Under the pieces are notes generated by a model, which was not told the DNA's origin, did no database searches, and worked only from the letters and a program-made list of their open reading frames with translations. A stretch of 34,543 nt of DNA from Chloroflexota bacterium (GTDB taxonomy: Bacteria > Chloroflexota > Anaerolineae > Aggregatilineales > Phototrophicaceae). This document shows positions 1 through 7,626 of this stretch, piece by piece (within the stretch, counting starts at the first letter, position 1; every line of letters starts with the position of its first letter). The translations under genes were made by a program, and so were the position numbers. The DNA lies in NCBI GenBank assembly GCA_028873975.1, contig JAPPMO010000074.1:1-34543 (forward strand). The letters are read 5' to 3'.

Positions 1-136
1 GTGTAATATTAGGCGAATTGGCATTGCGAGCGACGCTATGCAAGGAGTTCGCAGCCCTTCCCTAGCTCGCTGGGGCAAGGGGGTTGGGGGGGGTGGTAGA
101 ATACGGCAATGGCTCGCGTCAGTAGCGGACAAGCCT

Positions 137-277
137 GGTAGGGGCGACTCGGCGAGTCGCCCGATTCTCATTCGGTTTCTAGACGTCGGGCGTTTCAGCG
201 AAACGCCCCTACAGATTACAAAAGTTGCGGGAAAAGTATTTGATTATTGTGCCATTTCAGTTTGGTGCGATTGCCCT
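137..277. repeat. Composite palindrome plus right terminus of the dispersed MITE-like family
   Basis: Two perfect hairpins sit back to back: GGGCGACTCG/CGAGTCGCCC (142-162) and GGGCGTTTC/GAAACGCCC (188-208). They are framed by an outer inverted pair, TAGGGGCG at about 140 and CGCCCCTA at about 204. The stretch ends with TTTGGTGCGATTGCCCT (261-277), whose reverse complement matches the AGGGCAATCGCATCAAA terminus found at 29502 and 34391 in 16 of 17 bases. No matching left terminus is visible in the window, so this is a partial copy or its left end lies outside. A G-rich tract at 72-105 precedes it. Confidence 0.6.
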
Positions 278-298
278 GCTACCGAGTCGGGGTCGCAT

Positions 299-328
299 TT
301 GCGAAATCGAATCATTATTTGGTATAAT
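299..328 (+). promoter_or_regulatory. Sigma-70-like promoter for the ABC binding-protein gene
   Basis: TTGCGA (299-304) and a perfect TATAAT (323-328) are separated by 18 bases, about 50 bases upstream of the start codon at 378. It lies just outside the right end of the repeat element, so the operon keeps its own promoter. Assigned from consensus match only. Confidence 0.6.
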
Positions 329-377
329 CGTCTTGCTTTGCTTTTGTAAACTGTTCAATCTATTGAGCGAGGAGACT

Positions 378-2090
378 ATGAAGACCAAGCTTACCCTTTT
401 GTTGATAGTTGTTATGGCGCTGTCCTCTTTTGGCGGCATGTCCATAGCGCAAAGTGAAGATACCGTGAACATCCTGTTCTGGCAGGCGGCCTCTCATCTC
501 AATCCTTACCTCGGCAACGGGACCAAAGAATTTGAAGCGGCGGCGCTGGTGTTGGAACCACTGGCGCGCTACGATCCCGACGGTGTCATGGTGCCCTGGC
601 TGGTGGACGAGATTCCCACCGTCGCCAACGGCGGGGTAGCGGAAGACTTGACTTCCATCACCTGGACGCTGAGCGAAGGCACCACCTGGTCGGATGGCAG
701 CCCCTTGACCGCCCAGGACGTCGTCTTCAGCGGCGAGTTCTGCATGAACCCGGATACCGGCTGCACTGTGCTCTCCCAATTCGCCAATGTGGAGTCCATC
801 GAAGCGCTGGATGATTTGACGGTTCGAATCAACTTTGATTCGCCCAAGCCCTTCCCTTATGGGGCTTTCGTCGGCTACTTCACCCCCATCATCCAAAAAG
901 CGCAATTTGAAGATTGCATAGGCGCGGCCGCGCTCGGCTGCAACGATCAGAACTTCGCTCCGATCGGCACGGGTCCCTTCGTCGTGGAGGACTTCCGCAC
1001 CAATGACGTCGTCACCTATACCGCCAACCCCAACTACCGCGTAGCGGGGCAGCCGGCCTTCGCGCGGGCTGTTTTCAAGGGTGGCGGCGATGCCGAATCC
1101 GCAGCCCGCGCCGTGCTGGAAACCGGTGAAGCCGATTACGCCTGGAACTTGCAGATTTCGCCCCAGGTCTTGAATGCGATGGAAGCGGCTGGGAACGGGA
1201 CGGTTGTCGTCGCCTTCGCCACCAACGTTGAGCGGCTCATTATGAATCACACGAATCCCGACCCGATGCTGGATGGCGATACGCGCTCGGTTTGGATGGA
1301 GGACGGCAGCAATGGCCACCCCTTCTTGCAGGAGCCGGCTGTCTGGCAAGCCATGTCCAAAGCGATTGATCGCGGCGTCATCGCCGGTCAGCTCTATGGC
1401 GCCGGCGGCGTCCCCGTTTGCAACGTCCTGCCGGGTCCGCCAATCTACGCCTCGACCAACAACGATGACTGCTTGGTGCAAGATATCGACGCCGCTAACG
1501 CCATGCTGGACGAAGCGGGCATCATGGACAGCGACGGCGATGGCATCCGTGAATACATGGGCACTCCCCTCAAAGTCTCTTACCAGACTTCGACCAACGC
1601 CGTGCGGCAGAACACGCAGGCTTTGATCAAGCAGTGGTGGTCGGAAATCGGCGTCGAGACCGAGCTGCGCAACATCGACGCGGCCGTCTTCTTCGGCGGC
1701 GACATCGCCAGCCCGGATACATACTCGAAGTTCTATACCGATATCGAGATGTACACCAACGGCTCCAATGGCACCGATCCAGAGAGCTACATGGGCAACT
1801 GGCGCACCACGGAAATCGTGGGACCGCACAATAGCTGGAACGGCTCGAATATCCCGCGCTGGTACAACGAAGATTACGACGCTTTGCTGGACCAGATGGC
1901 GCAAACGGCTGTGCTGGAAGAGCGCGCGGATCTGGCCATCCAGATGAATGACATGCTGGTGCAGAACGGCGTGATGATCCCGCTGGTTTATCGCGGCAGC
2001 GTCTCCGCCTACAACAACTCTGTGTCCGGCGTCGCCATGAACGCCTGGGATTCCGAACTCTGGAATATCGCCGAATGGACGCGCATGTAG
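378..2090 (+). CDS. Peptide/nickel-type ABC transporter substrate-binding protein (SBP family 5)
   Basis: Extracytoplasmic binding protein that would capture an oligopeptide or similar solute and deliver it to the permeases encoded downstream. The 570-residue product starts with a typical signal peptide (basic MKTK, hydrophobic core to about residue 20, likely cleavage near SIAQ). It shows the SBP_bac_5 layout: an early region with LEPLARYDPDG, then WSDGSPLTAQDV, and a long two-lobe body. I chose ATG 378 because a GAGGAG ribosome site lies just upstream and the signal peptide begins there; the frame stays open further upstream but without a sensible start. No cysteine lies in the signal peptide, so it lacks the lipobox common in Gram-positive binding proteins. 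A strong terminator follows directly, and an inserted cassette separates it from its permeases. The substrate cannot be told from sequence. Confidence 0.9.
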   Translation: MKTKLTLLLIVVMALSSFGGMSIAQSEDTVNILFWQAASHLNPYLGNGTKEFEAAALVLEPLARYDPDGVMVPWLVDEIPTVANGGVAEDLTSITWTLSEGTTWSDGSPLTAQDVVFSGEFCMNPDTGCTVLSQFANVESIEALDDLTVRINFDSPKPFPYGAFVGYFTPIIQKAQFEDCIGAAALGCNDQNFAPIGTGPFVVEDFRTNDVVTYTANPNYRVAGQPAFARAVFKGGGDAESAARAVLETGEADYAWNLQISPQVLNAMEAAGNGTVVVAFATNVERLIMNHTNPDPMLDGDTRSVWMEDGSNGHPFLQEPAVWQAMSKAIDRGVIAGQLYGAGGVPVCNVLPGPPIYASTNNDDCLVQDIDAANAMLDEAGIMDSDGDGIREYMGTPLKVSYQTSTNAVRQNTQALIKQWWSEIGVETELRNIDAAVFFGGDIASPDTYSKFYTDIEMYTNGSNGTDPESYMGNWRTTEIVGPHNSWNGSNIPRWYNEDYDALLDQMAQTAVLEERADLAIQMNDMLVQNGVMIPLVYRGSVSAYNNSVSGVAMNAWDSELWNIAEWTRM

Positions 2091-2108
2091 CGAAAATCGG
2101 CAGGCAAC

Positions 2109-2152
2109 GTCGCCTTTCTCCTTTACCGGGAGAAGGGCGACATTTTTCTTTT
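2109..2152 (+). terminator. Rho-independent terminator/attenuator after the binding-protein gene
   Basis: A 13-bp stem, GTCGCCTTTCTCC (2109-2121) with GGAGAAGGGCGAC (2129-2141) including one G-U pair, closes a short loop and is followed by ATTTTTCTTTT. It lies 18 bases after the stop codon. In family-5 ABC operons such a structure usually lets the binding protein be made in excess over the permeases. Confidence 0.8.
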
Positions 2153-2613
2153 GAACTACAGAGGACGCGGAGAGCGCAGAGATTTGAATGAAAGGAACGC
2201 GTCTGAAGAGCAGGATCCGCTCACTTACAAAATTATCGGCGCTGCCATTGAAGTGCATAATCGGATTGGCGCAGGTCTTCTGGAAAGTTTGTATGAAGAG
2301 GCTTTTTGTATTGAACTTGAGCATCAACAGCTACATTACGAAAGACAAAAACCGCTCGCAGTCCACTACCGCGGCATAAACATTGGTACATTCAAGGTTG
2401 ATGTCGTCGTAGAGAATGAGGTCATTGTAGAATTGAAATCAGTAAAGGAACTTGCTCCTATTCATTCGACACAGATTATTTCATATATGAAGATTACAGG
2501 ATTGACGCGGGGACTGCTCATCAATTTCAACGTTAAACAGTTGACAAAGGGCGGAATAAAGCGCTTTGTCAATTATGAATAGTCTCTGCGTTCTCTGCGC
2601 ACTCTGTAGTTCA
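2152..2613 (+). mobile_element. Inverted-repeat cassette carrying a GxxExxY gene
   Basis: Imperfect 31-bp inverted repeats lie at 2152-2182 and 2583-2613; I count 27 of 31 matching positions. They flank one gene tightly: the stop codon ends at 2582, one base before the right repeat. The repeat core (ACAGAGGACGC, then GAGCGCAGAG) is nearly identical to an inner block of the non-coding element at about 29611-29637. The cassette sits between an ABC binding-protein gene and its permease genes, which suggests insertion into a pre-existing operon. No transposase and no clear target duplication are seen. Confidence 0.55.
2184..2582 (+). CDS. GxxExxY-family protein (PDDEXK_3-like putative nuclease)
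   Basis: Small protein of the GxxExxY family, whose biochemical role is not established; the fold is assigned to PD-(D/E)XK nucleases. The namesake region GAGLLESLYEEAF is present near residues 25-37. It is followed by a VDVVV...VIVELKS segment, where Asp, nine residues and E-L-K form a PD-(D/E)XK-type triad (D-X9-E-X-K). The C-terminal half matches the family pattern ending LLINFN. The start is uncertain. The frame is open from TTG 2151, but that would translate the left inverted repeat; TTG 2184 gives a length (132 residues) and N-terminus more usual for the family. The ATG at 2188 is out of frame. Any transcription probably comes by read-through of the preceding terminator or from a promoter I cannot see. 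Confidence 0.8.
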   Translation: MNERNASEEQDPLTYKIIGAAIEVHNRIGAGLLESLYEEAFCIELEHQQLHYERQKPLAVHYRGINIGTFKVDVVVENEVIVELKSVKELAPIHSTQIISYMKITGLTRGLLINFNVKQLTKGGIKRFVNYE

Positions 2614-2645
2614 TAATTGATCGAAGAGTTGGATGAGGCAATCCT

Positions 2646-3659
2646 ATGGGAAAATACATAATCCGAAGGCTTTTGACCGCCATCCCAACGATACTCGTCA
2701 TTAGTTTTATTATTTTTGCGATTCTGGAGTTATCCCCCAGCGATCCCACCGGCAACCTGCCCTTGACCATCCCGCCCGAGGTGCGGGCGAAGATCCGTGA
2801 AGCTTTGGGCGCGGACGATCCCTTCGTCGTCAAATATGTCAAATGGCTTAATCAGTTCTTCATCGCCGAGCCACTGAACTTCTTCGAGACCGTGACCGGT
2901 ATCGAATTGCCCGGCTCGGAGGATCGCACCCGCGTCATCTCCTGGGCCACCCGCGGACCGGTCATGGATATCATCGCCGAGCGCCTGCCGCAGACCTTGT
3001 GGGTGGTCGGCTCGTCCTACTTGCTCGGCGTGCTCATCGCCGTGCCCGTCGGCATCCTATCCGCCTACAAGCAGTACTCCATCTTCGACCAGGTGGGCAC
3101 CTTCCTGATGATGATCGGCTTTTCCGTGCCGACCTTTTTCACCGGTCTCATGTTCATCATCATCTTCAGCGTCAATTTGAAGTGGTTCCCGTCCGTCTAC
3201 GACACCACGCATGTCGTCACCGATGTCGCATCGCTGCAAAAGCAGCTGAACCAGATGTTCATGCCGGTGACGGTGCTGACACTCTATTTCACCGCCCAGC
3301 TCAGCCGCTATACGCGGGCTTCCACCTTGGACAATCTGGGGCAGGATTATATCCGCACCGCCCGCAGCAAAGGCTTGACCGAGCGCGTGGTGGTGACGCG
3401 CCATGCCGTGCGCAACAGTCTGATACCCGTGGTGACGCTGATCGCGCTGGGCATCCCGGGCATCTTCGCCGGCGCAATCATCACCGAGCAGATCTTCCGC
3501 GTCAACGGCATCGGTCAGTATTTGATCATCGCCATTCAGGGCGGCGACCTGCCCACCGTGCAGACGGTCACCTTCATTTTTGCAGTGCTGGTGGTGCTGT
3601 TCAACATCGTCGCGGACGTCTTATACGGGATTCTTGATCCCCGTGTCACCTACACTTAG
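2646..3659 (+). CDS. ABC transporter permease, DppB/OppB type
   Basis: Inner-membrane permease of 337 residues. The first transmembrane helix (IRRLLTAIPTILVISFIIF) and the long extracytoplasmic segment that follows are typical of the DppB branch. Further helices occur around residues 115-135, 150-175, 200-215, 265-290 and 305-330. The EAA-loop region that contacts the ATPase is recognisable at YIRTARSKGLTERVVVTRHAVRNSL-like residues, about 235-260. ATG 2646 follows GATGAGGC, a weak ribosome site. It is separated from the binding-protein gene by the GxxExxY cassette and lies 18 bases before the second permease, with which it should form a heterodimer. No ATP-binding subunit genes are nearby. 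Confidence 0.9.
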   Translation: MGKYIIRRLLTAIPTILVISFIIFAILELSPSDPTGNLPLTIPPEVRAKIREALGADDPFVVKYVKWLNQFFIAEPLNFFETVTGIELPGSEDRTRVISWATRGPVMDIIAERLPQTLWVVGSSYLLGVLIAVPVGILSAYKQYSIFDQVGTFLMMIGFSVPTFFTGLMFIIIFSVNLKWFPSVYDTTHVVTDVASLQKQLNQMFMPVTVLTLYFTAQLSRYTRASTLDNLGQDYIRTARSKGLTERVVVTRHAVRNSLIPVVTLIALGIPGIFAGAIITEQIFRVNGIGQYLIIAIQGGDLPTVQTVTFIFAVLVVLFNIVADVLYGILDPRVTYT

Positions 3660-3677
3660 GCATTAGGGACATTGACT

Positions 3678-4607
3678 ATGACGACCATAGAGAAGCGCAA
3701 ACCAAAGCAATTTGATGTCGCCGACATGCAGGAATCCCGCACCTTTGTCGGCGATGCCTGGCGCCAATTCCGCAAGCACAAGCTGGCCATTGTCGCGGTG
3801 GCGGTCCTGCTGATTATCCTGGCAGGCGTCTTTTTGGGTCCTGCCTTCTGGACGGTGGACCCAACCTATATCGATATCATCGCCGCCTATCAGATCTCCT
3901 CGCCCGAGCATCCCTGGGGCACGGACAGCCTGGGCCGCGATACCTTAGCCCGCTGCCTGCAAGGGGGGCGCGTCTCCCTGGCGATCGGCGTCTCGGCCAT
4001 GGCTGTCGCCATCACCATCGGGACCCTGGTCGGGCTGGCCTCCGGCTACTTCCGCCGCCTGGATAACCCGCTGATGCGCCTGACCGATATCTTCATCGCC
4101 CTGCCGCAGCTGCCGCTTCTGCTCGTGCTGATGATGCTCTTCCGCGAACCGCTGAAAGCGTCTTTTGGTCCCGAAGGCGGCGTCTTCATCTTGATGGTCG
4201 CGGTCATCGGCGGCTTGCAGTGGATGCCGACGGCGCGCCTGGTGCGCGGCGAGGTCCTGTCGGTGAAGTCCCGCGAGTTCATCACCGCCGCGGACGCCCT
4301 CGGCTCGCGCGACGGTCGCATATTGCGCAGCCACATCTTGCCCAATGTCCTCAGCCCGGTCATCGTCGCCGCCACCTTCAGCATCGCCAGCGCCATCATT
4401 ACCGAATCGGCCCTGTCCTTCCTCGGCCTGGGCTTCCCGCCGGATTTCCCCACTTGGGGGCGCCTGCTCTTTGACGGCAAGGATTACCTGACGATCACCT
4501 GGACCTTGGTATTCTGGCCCGGCCTGTTGATTTCGCTGACGGTGCTTTGCGTCAACTTCATCGGCGACGGCCTGCGCGACGCGCTGGATCCCCGGCTGAG
4601 GAAGTAA
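3678..4607 (+). CDS. ABC transporter permease, DppC/OppC type
   Basis: Second permease, 309 residues. A cytoplasmic N-terminal tail is followed by the first helix (about residues 33-55), then LGRDTLARCLQGGRVSLAIG, the hallmark entry of the DppC-type binding-protein-dependent transport domain. The EAA-loop region (FITAADALGSRDGRILRSHI, about 195-215) precedes the last helices. ATG 3678 is preferred over TTG 3672 in the same frame; AGGGA lies upstream. Immediately after it comes a terminator (4631-4660). The operon ends here without the two ATPase genes this transporter class normally has, so these must be encoded elsewhere or shared with other systems. Confidence 0.9.
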   Translation: MTTIEKRKPKQFDVADMQESRTFVGDAWRQFRKHKLAIVAVAVLLIILAGVFLGPAFWTVDPTYIDIIAAYQISSPEHPWGTDSLGRDTLARCLQGGRVSLAIGVSAMAVAITIGTLVGLASGYFRRLDNPLMRLTDIFIALPQLPLLLVLMMLFREPLKASFGPEGGVFILMVAVIGGLQWMPTARLVRGEVLSVKSREFITAADALGSRDGRILRSHILPNVLSPVIVAATFSIASAIITESALSFLGLGFPPDFPTWGRLLFDGKDYLTITWTLVFWPGLLISLTVLCVNFIGDGLRDALDPRLRK

Positions 4608-4630
4608 GCCAGTCTATGCAAGGCAGGTTC

Positions 4631-4660
4631 GAGGGCGGGCGACTCAACCCGCTCTTTTTT
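4631..4660 (+). terminator. Rho-independent terminator after the permease operon
   Basis: GAGGGCGGG (4631-4639) pairs with CCCGCTCTT (4648-4656) with two G-U pairs, around an 8-base loop, and runs into a T tract (4655-4660). It lies 24 bases after the permease stop codon and separates the operon from the restriction-modification gene. Confidence 0.65.
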
Positions 4661-4688
4661 GTTTGAGCGTTATTCGCTATGATACAAT
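4659..4688 (+). promoter_or_regulatory. Possible promoter for the restriction-modification gene
   Basis: TTGTTT (4659-4664) and TACAAT (4683-4688) are 18 bases apart, 24 bases before the ATG at 4712. The -10 box matches consensus in 5 of 6 positions; the -35 box is weak and overlaps the T tract of the preceding terminator. Confidence 0.4.
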
Positions 4689-4711
4689 TGTTCTATTGCA
4701 GGAGGGAGTGA

Positions 4712-7615
4712 ATGTCGATAGAACAATCGCTGCGAGAGTTTGTGGCTTGGTGGCGGCAACATATCAGGGGCGACGAAAAAGGCGAAGCGCAGATCTTCCT
4801 AGATCACTTGATGCGCGCCTTTGGTCATGCCGGCGCGCTGGAAGCCGGTCGCTATGAGGAGCGGGTTCGCCGCCGGCGCAACGGCAAGACCACTGTTTCC
4901 TTCGCTGACTACCTGATTCCCAGACGCGCGCTTATCGAAATGAAGAAGCGCGGGGAGGACCTTCGTCGGCATTACGTTCAGATAGAAGAATACTGGAAGA
5001 GCCTCGAAAGCCGGGTCCGCCCACGCTACGCTATCCTCTGCAATTTCGATGAAATATGGATTTTTGATTTTCAGATCCAGTTCTATGATCCTGTTGACAT
5101 CGTCAGAATCGAAGAGTTGACGAGCGAACGCCGCGCCGCGCTCACATTCTTAGAGCCAGCCCCGCATCGAATCCCGGTCTTTAAGAACAACCGCGTGGAA
5201 GTAACCAAAGACGCGGCATTTCAACTGGCGGAACTTTTCCGCTCGCTGGAGGAAGTCGTAGACATAGACCGGACGATCGCGCTGCGCTTTACCTTGCAGT
5301 GCATGGTTGCTCTTTTTGCCGAAGATGTCGGCCTGCTGCCGCAGGCAACCTTGCTTAACATCTTGGAAGATAGTCGCCAGCGGAAGAATGCCACCGATAA
5401 TTCACATGACCTTATGGCTCTGCTCTTCACAATGATGAATTATCCCAAACACAGCCGTCGTGCTGGACGCTTCGGCCAAGTCGACTATTTCAATGGCGGA
5501 ATATTTCAGGAAGTCCATCCTGTTTTCCTGAGTGGACCACAGTTGCACAGGCTCGAGAGCGCCTGCCATGAAGACTGGTCAAAGATTCGTCCTTCCATAT
5601 TTGGCAGTATTTTTGAATACAGCATGGGCAAAAAGGAACGCCACCGCGAAGGCGCGCATTACACCAGCGAGCTCGATATTAAGCGCATTGTAGACCCGGT
5701 CATCGCCGAGCCTTGGCGGGACGACATAGATTCAGTAAACGCTCTGGATGACGCGCTGAACCTCCACGACAACTTGTGCGATTATGTAGTCTTGGACCCG
5801 GCTTGCGGATCAGGCAACTTTCTTTTTGTGGCGTATCGAGAAATGAAAGCGCTGGAAGTTGACCTGCGCGACCGGATTGTTGAGTTGGGCGGCGACGCCA
5901 CGCAACTGACGCGGCGCGTGACGGCGGATCAATTCTACGGCTACGACATCAACGAATTCGCCGTTGAGCTGGCGAAGGTTTCGCTCATGATCGCCAAGAA
6001 GCTGGCGGTGGACGAGTTTGAAACCGACGAAGATCCCTTGCCGCTGGACAACCTCGACGCGAACATCAAGGTGGAAGACGCGCTTTTCAACGAGTGGGTG
6101 GACTTTGACGCTTGCATTGGCAACCCGCCATATTTGAGCTTTAGCGATAGGCGAAGAGAGCATGGTATAGCGTATACGAACGCCGTACAAAACACATTTA
6201 GCGAAGTGCATGGCAAGGCTGATTACTGTGTGTATTGGTTTCGGAAAGCGCATGACCGAATGAATTTCGGCGCAAGGGCAGGCTTAGTCGGCACAAATAG
6301 CATAACCAAAACGAATAGTCGAGAAGCCAGCTTGGATTACATTGTCAGTAATGACGGTGTTATATATGACGCGATTCAATCCATGCCATGGTCAGGTGAG
6401 GCAAATGTGGACGTGTCCATTGTAAATTGGACAAAAACAGTTCCACCCTTTTCACCTAAACGACTGCACATTTATCGAGGGAAGAATGAAGCGGGCGATT
6501 CTGCCTTTGAACAGTTGGATTTGCCAAGCATCAACAGTTCATTGTCCGAACTAACCGATATTAGCAGCGCCAAAATTTTGAATGCAAATCGGAACCCAAA
6601 GCGTGTCTTTCAAGGTCAGACTACAGGTCGCAATGAGGGTTTTGTATTGTCAGCTGAAGTTGCGCGGGCATTTATGGCTGACAATCCTCGAAACATGGAA
6701 GTTATTTTTCCATATCTGCGGGGAAACGACATGTTGGCCAATCGGTTTGGACGTCCCCATAAATATGTAATTGATTTTCGGAGCATGGAACTACTCGAAG
6801 CAAGGTCGTATTCTAAAGTCTTCAAGCATATTGAGGAAATAGTTCTCCCCTTCAGGAGAGATAAGGCTGCTGAAGAGCAAGCTCTCAACGAAGCCGCGCT
6901 TGTAAAAGATCCCAGTGCCCGGACAAACTGGAATTATCGGGCTGTGCTATCACAGTGGTGGTTGCACCACAGTCGCCGCGTAGGTCTTAGGGAAGCCATT
7001 GATAATAAGGCCTTGGGGCGATACATTATCACGGCGCGTACAAATCTCTATCAAGTATTCGATTTTGTATGTCCTGAAATTGTCATAGCTGACGGGATTC
7101 AGGCATTTCCCTTTAGCGACGATTACACTTTTGGTATCTTGCAGTCGAGATTGCATTGCTTGTGGTGGAACGTTAAAGGGGGCAGCCGCGGAACAGAAGA
7201 CGCGCGTCCAACGTATGTGCCCAGAGTTTTTGAAACTTTTCCATTTCCCCAGAACCCCCGACATGAACAGGTTCGATCTGTCGCCGACGCAGGCCGCGCT
7301 ATCCATGTATTTCGTCGCGAATACATGGGAATTTCGAATGATTTGTCATTGCGTGAGATGTATCGCTTGATGGAAAGACTTCCGGGGGAATACGAATTGC
7401 GCGAGCTGCACGCCGCTCTCGACGCCGCAGTGCTCGCCGCCTACGGCTTCGACCCCGACCGCGATATCCTCGAACAGTTGCTCGCTCTCAACCTCGAAGT
7501 CGCTGCGAGAATTGAAGCCGGCGAGGGAGTGACCGCGCCCGGCATCCCGCCCGATTATCCCGACCCAGCCGATCTTGTCAGCGACGGCTGCATCCAAGCG
7601 CCCGACCTGTTCTAG
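4712..7615 (+). CDS. MmeI-type (type IIL) combined restriction endonuclease and DNA methyltransferase
   Basis: Single-chain enzyme of 967 residues that should methylate one strand of a short asymmetric site and cut unmodified DNA at a distance. The N-terminal nuclease has D66-X9-E76-M-K78, the same spacing as the MmeI catalytic motif. A helical linker (about 160-310) leads to the conserved GAHYTS (314-319). The methyltransferase core then shows motif I LDPACGSGNF (361-370), the acidic YDIN (411-414) and motif IV NPPY (471-474), which implies N6-adenine methylation. Residues about 620-880 should hold the target-recognition domain. A good ribosome site (GGAGGG) precedes ATG 4712. MmeI itself is 919 residues, so this looks full length. 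Stretches around 6130-7200 are richer in A+T than the rest, in line with a variable recognition region or transfer. The recognition sequence cannot be read from here. Confidence 0.9.
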   Translation: MSIEQSLREFVAWWRQHIRGDEKGEAQIFLDHLMRAFGHAGALEAGRYEERVRRRRNGKTTVSFADYLIPRRALIEMKKRGEDLRRHYVQIEEYWKSLESRVRPRYAILCNFDEIWIFDFQIQFYDPVDIVRIEELTSERRAALTFLEPAPHRIPVFKNNRVEVTKDAAFQLAELFRSLEEVVDIDRTIALRFTLQCMVALFAEDVGLLPQATLLNILEDSRQRKNATDNSHDLMALLFTMMNYPKHSRRAGRFGQVDYFNGGIFQEVHPVFLSGPQLHRLESACHEDWSKIRPSIFGSIFEYSMGKKERHREGAHYTSELDIKRIVDPVIAEPWRDDIDSVNALDDALNLHDNLCDYVVLDPACGSGNFLFVAYREMKALEVDLRDRIVELGGDATQLTRRVTADQFYGYDINEFAVELAKVSLMIAKKLAVDEFETDEDPLPLDNLDANIKVEDALFNEWVDFDACIGNPPYLSFSDRRREHGIAYTNAVQNTFSEVHGKADYCVYWFRKAHDRMNFGARAGLVGTNSITKTNSREASLDYIVSNDGVIYDAIQSMPWSGEANVDVSIVNWTKTVPPFSPKRLHIYRGKNEAGDSAFEQLDLPSINSSLSELTDISSAKILNANRNPKRVFQGQTTGRNEGFVLSAEVARAFMADNPRNMEVIFPYLRGNDMLANRFGRPHKYVIDFRSMELLEARSYSKVFKHIEEIVLPFRRDKAAEEQALNEAALVKDPSARTNWNYRAVLSQWWLHHSRRVGLREAIDNKALGRYIITARTNLYQVFDFVCPEIVIADGIQAFPFSDDYTFGILQSRLHCLWWNVKGGSRGTEDARPTYVPRVFETFPFPQNPRHEQVRSVADAGRAIHVFRREYMGISNDLSLREMYRLMERLPGEYELRELHAALDAAVLAAYGFDPDRDILEQLLALNLEVAARIEAGEGVTAPGIPPDYPDPADLVSDGCIQAPDLF

Positions 7616-7626
7616 CGAGGCGAGAC

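Noticed and set aside
360..2327. 655-codon open frame on the minus strand
   Set aside because: It is antisense to the binding-protein gene, whose product is clearly recognisable. The antisense product is rich in Arg, His, Gly and Val as expected for a mirror frame of GC-rich codons.
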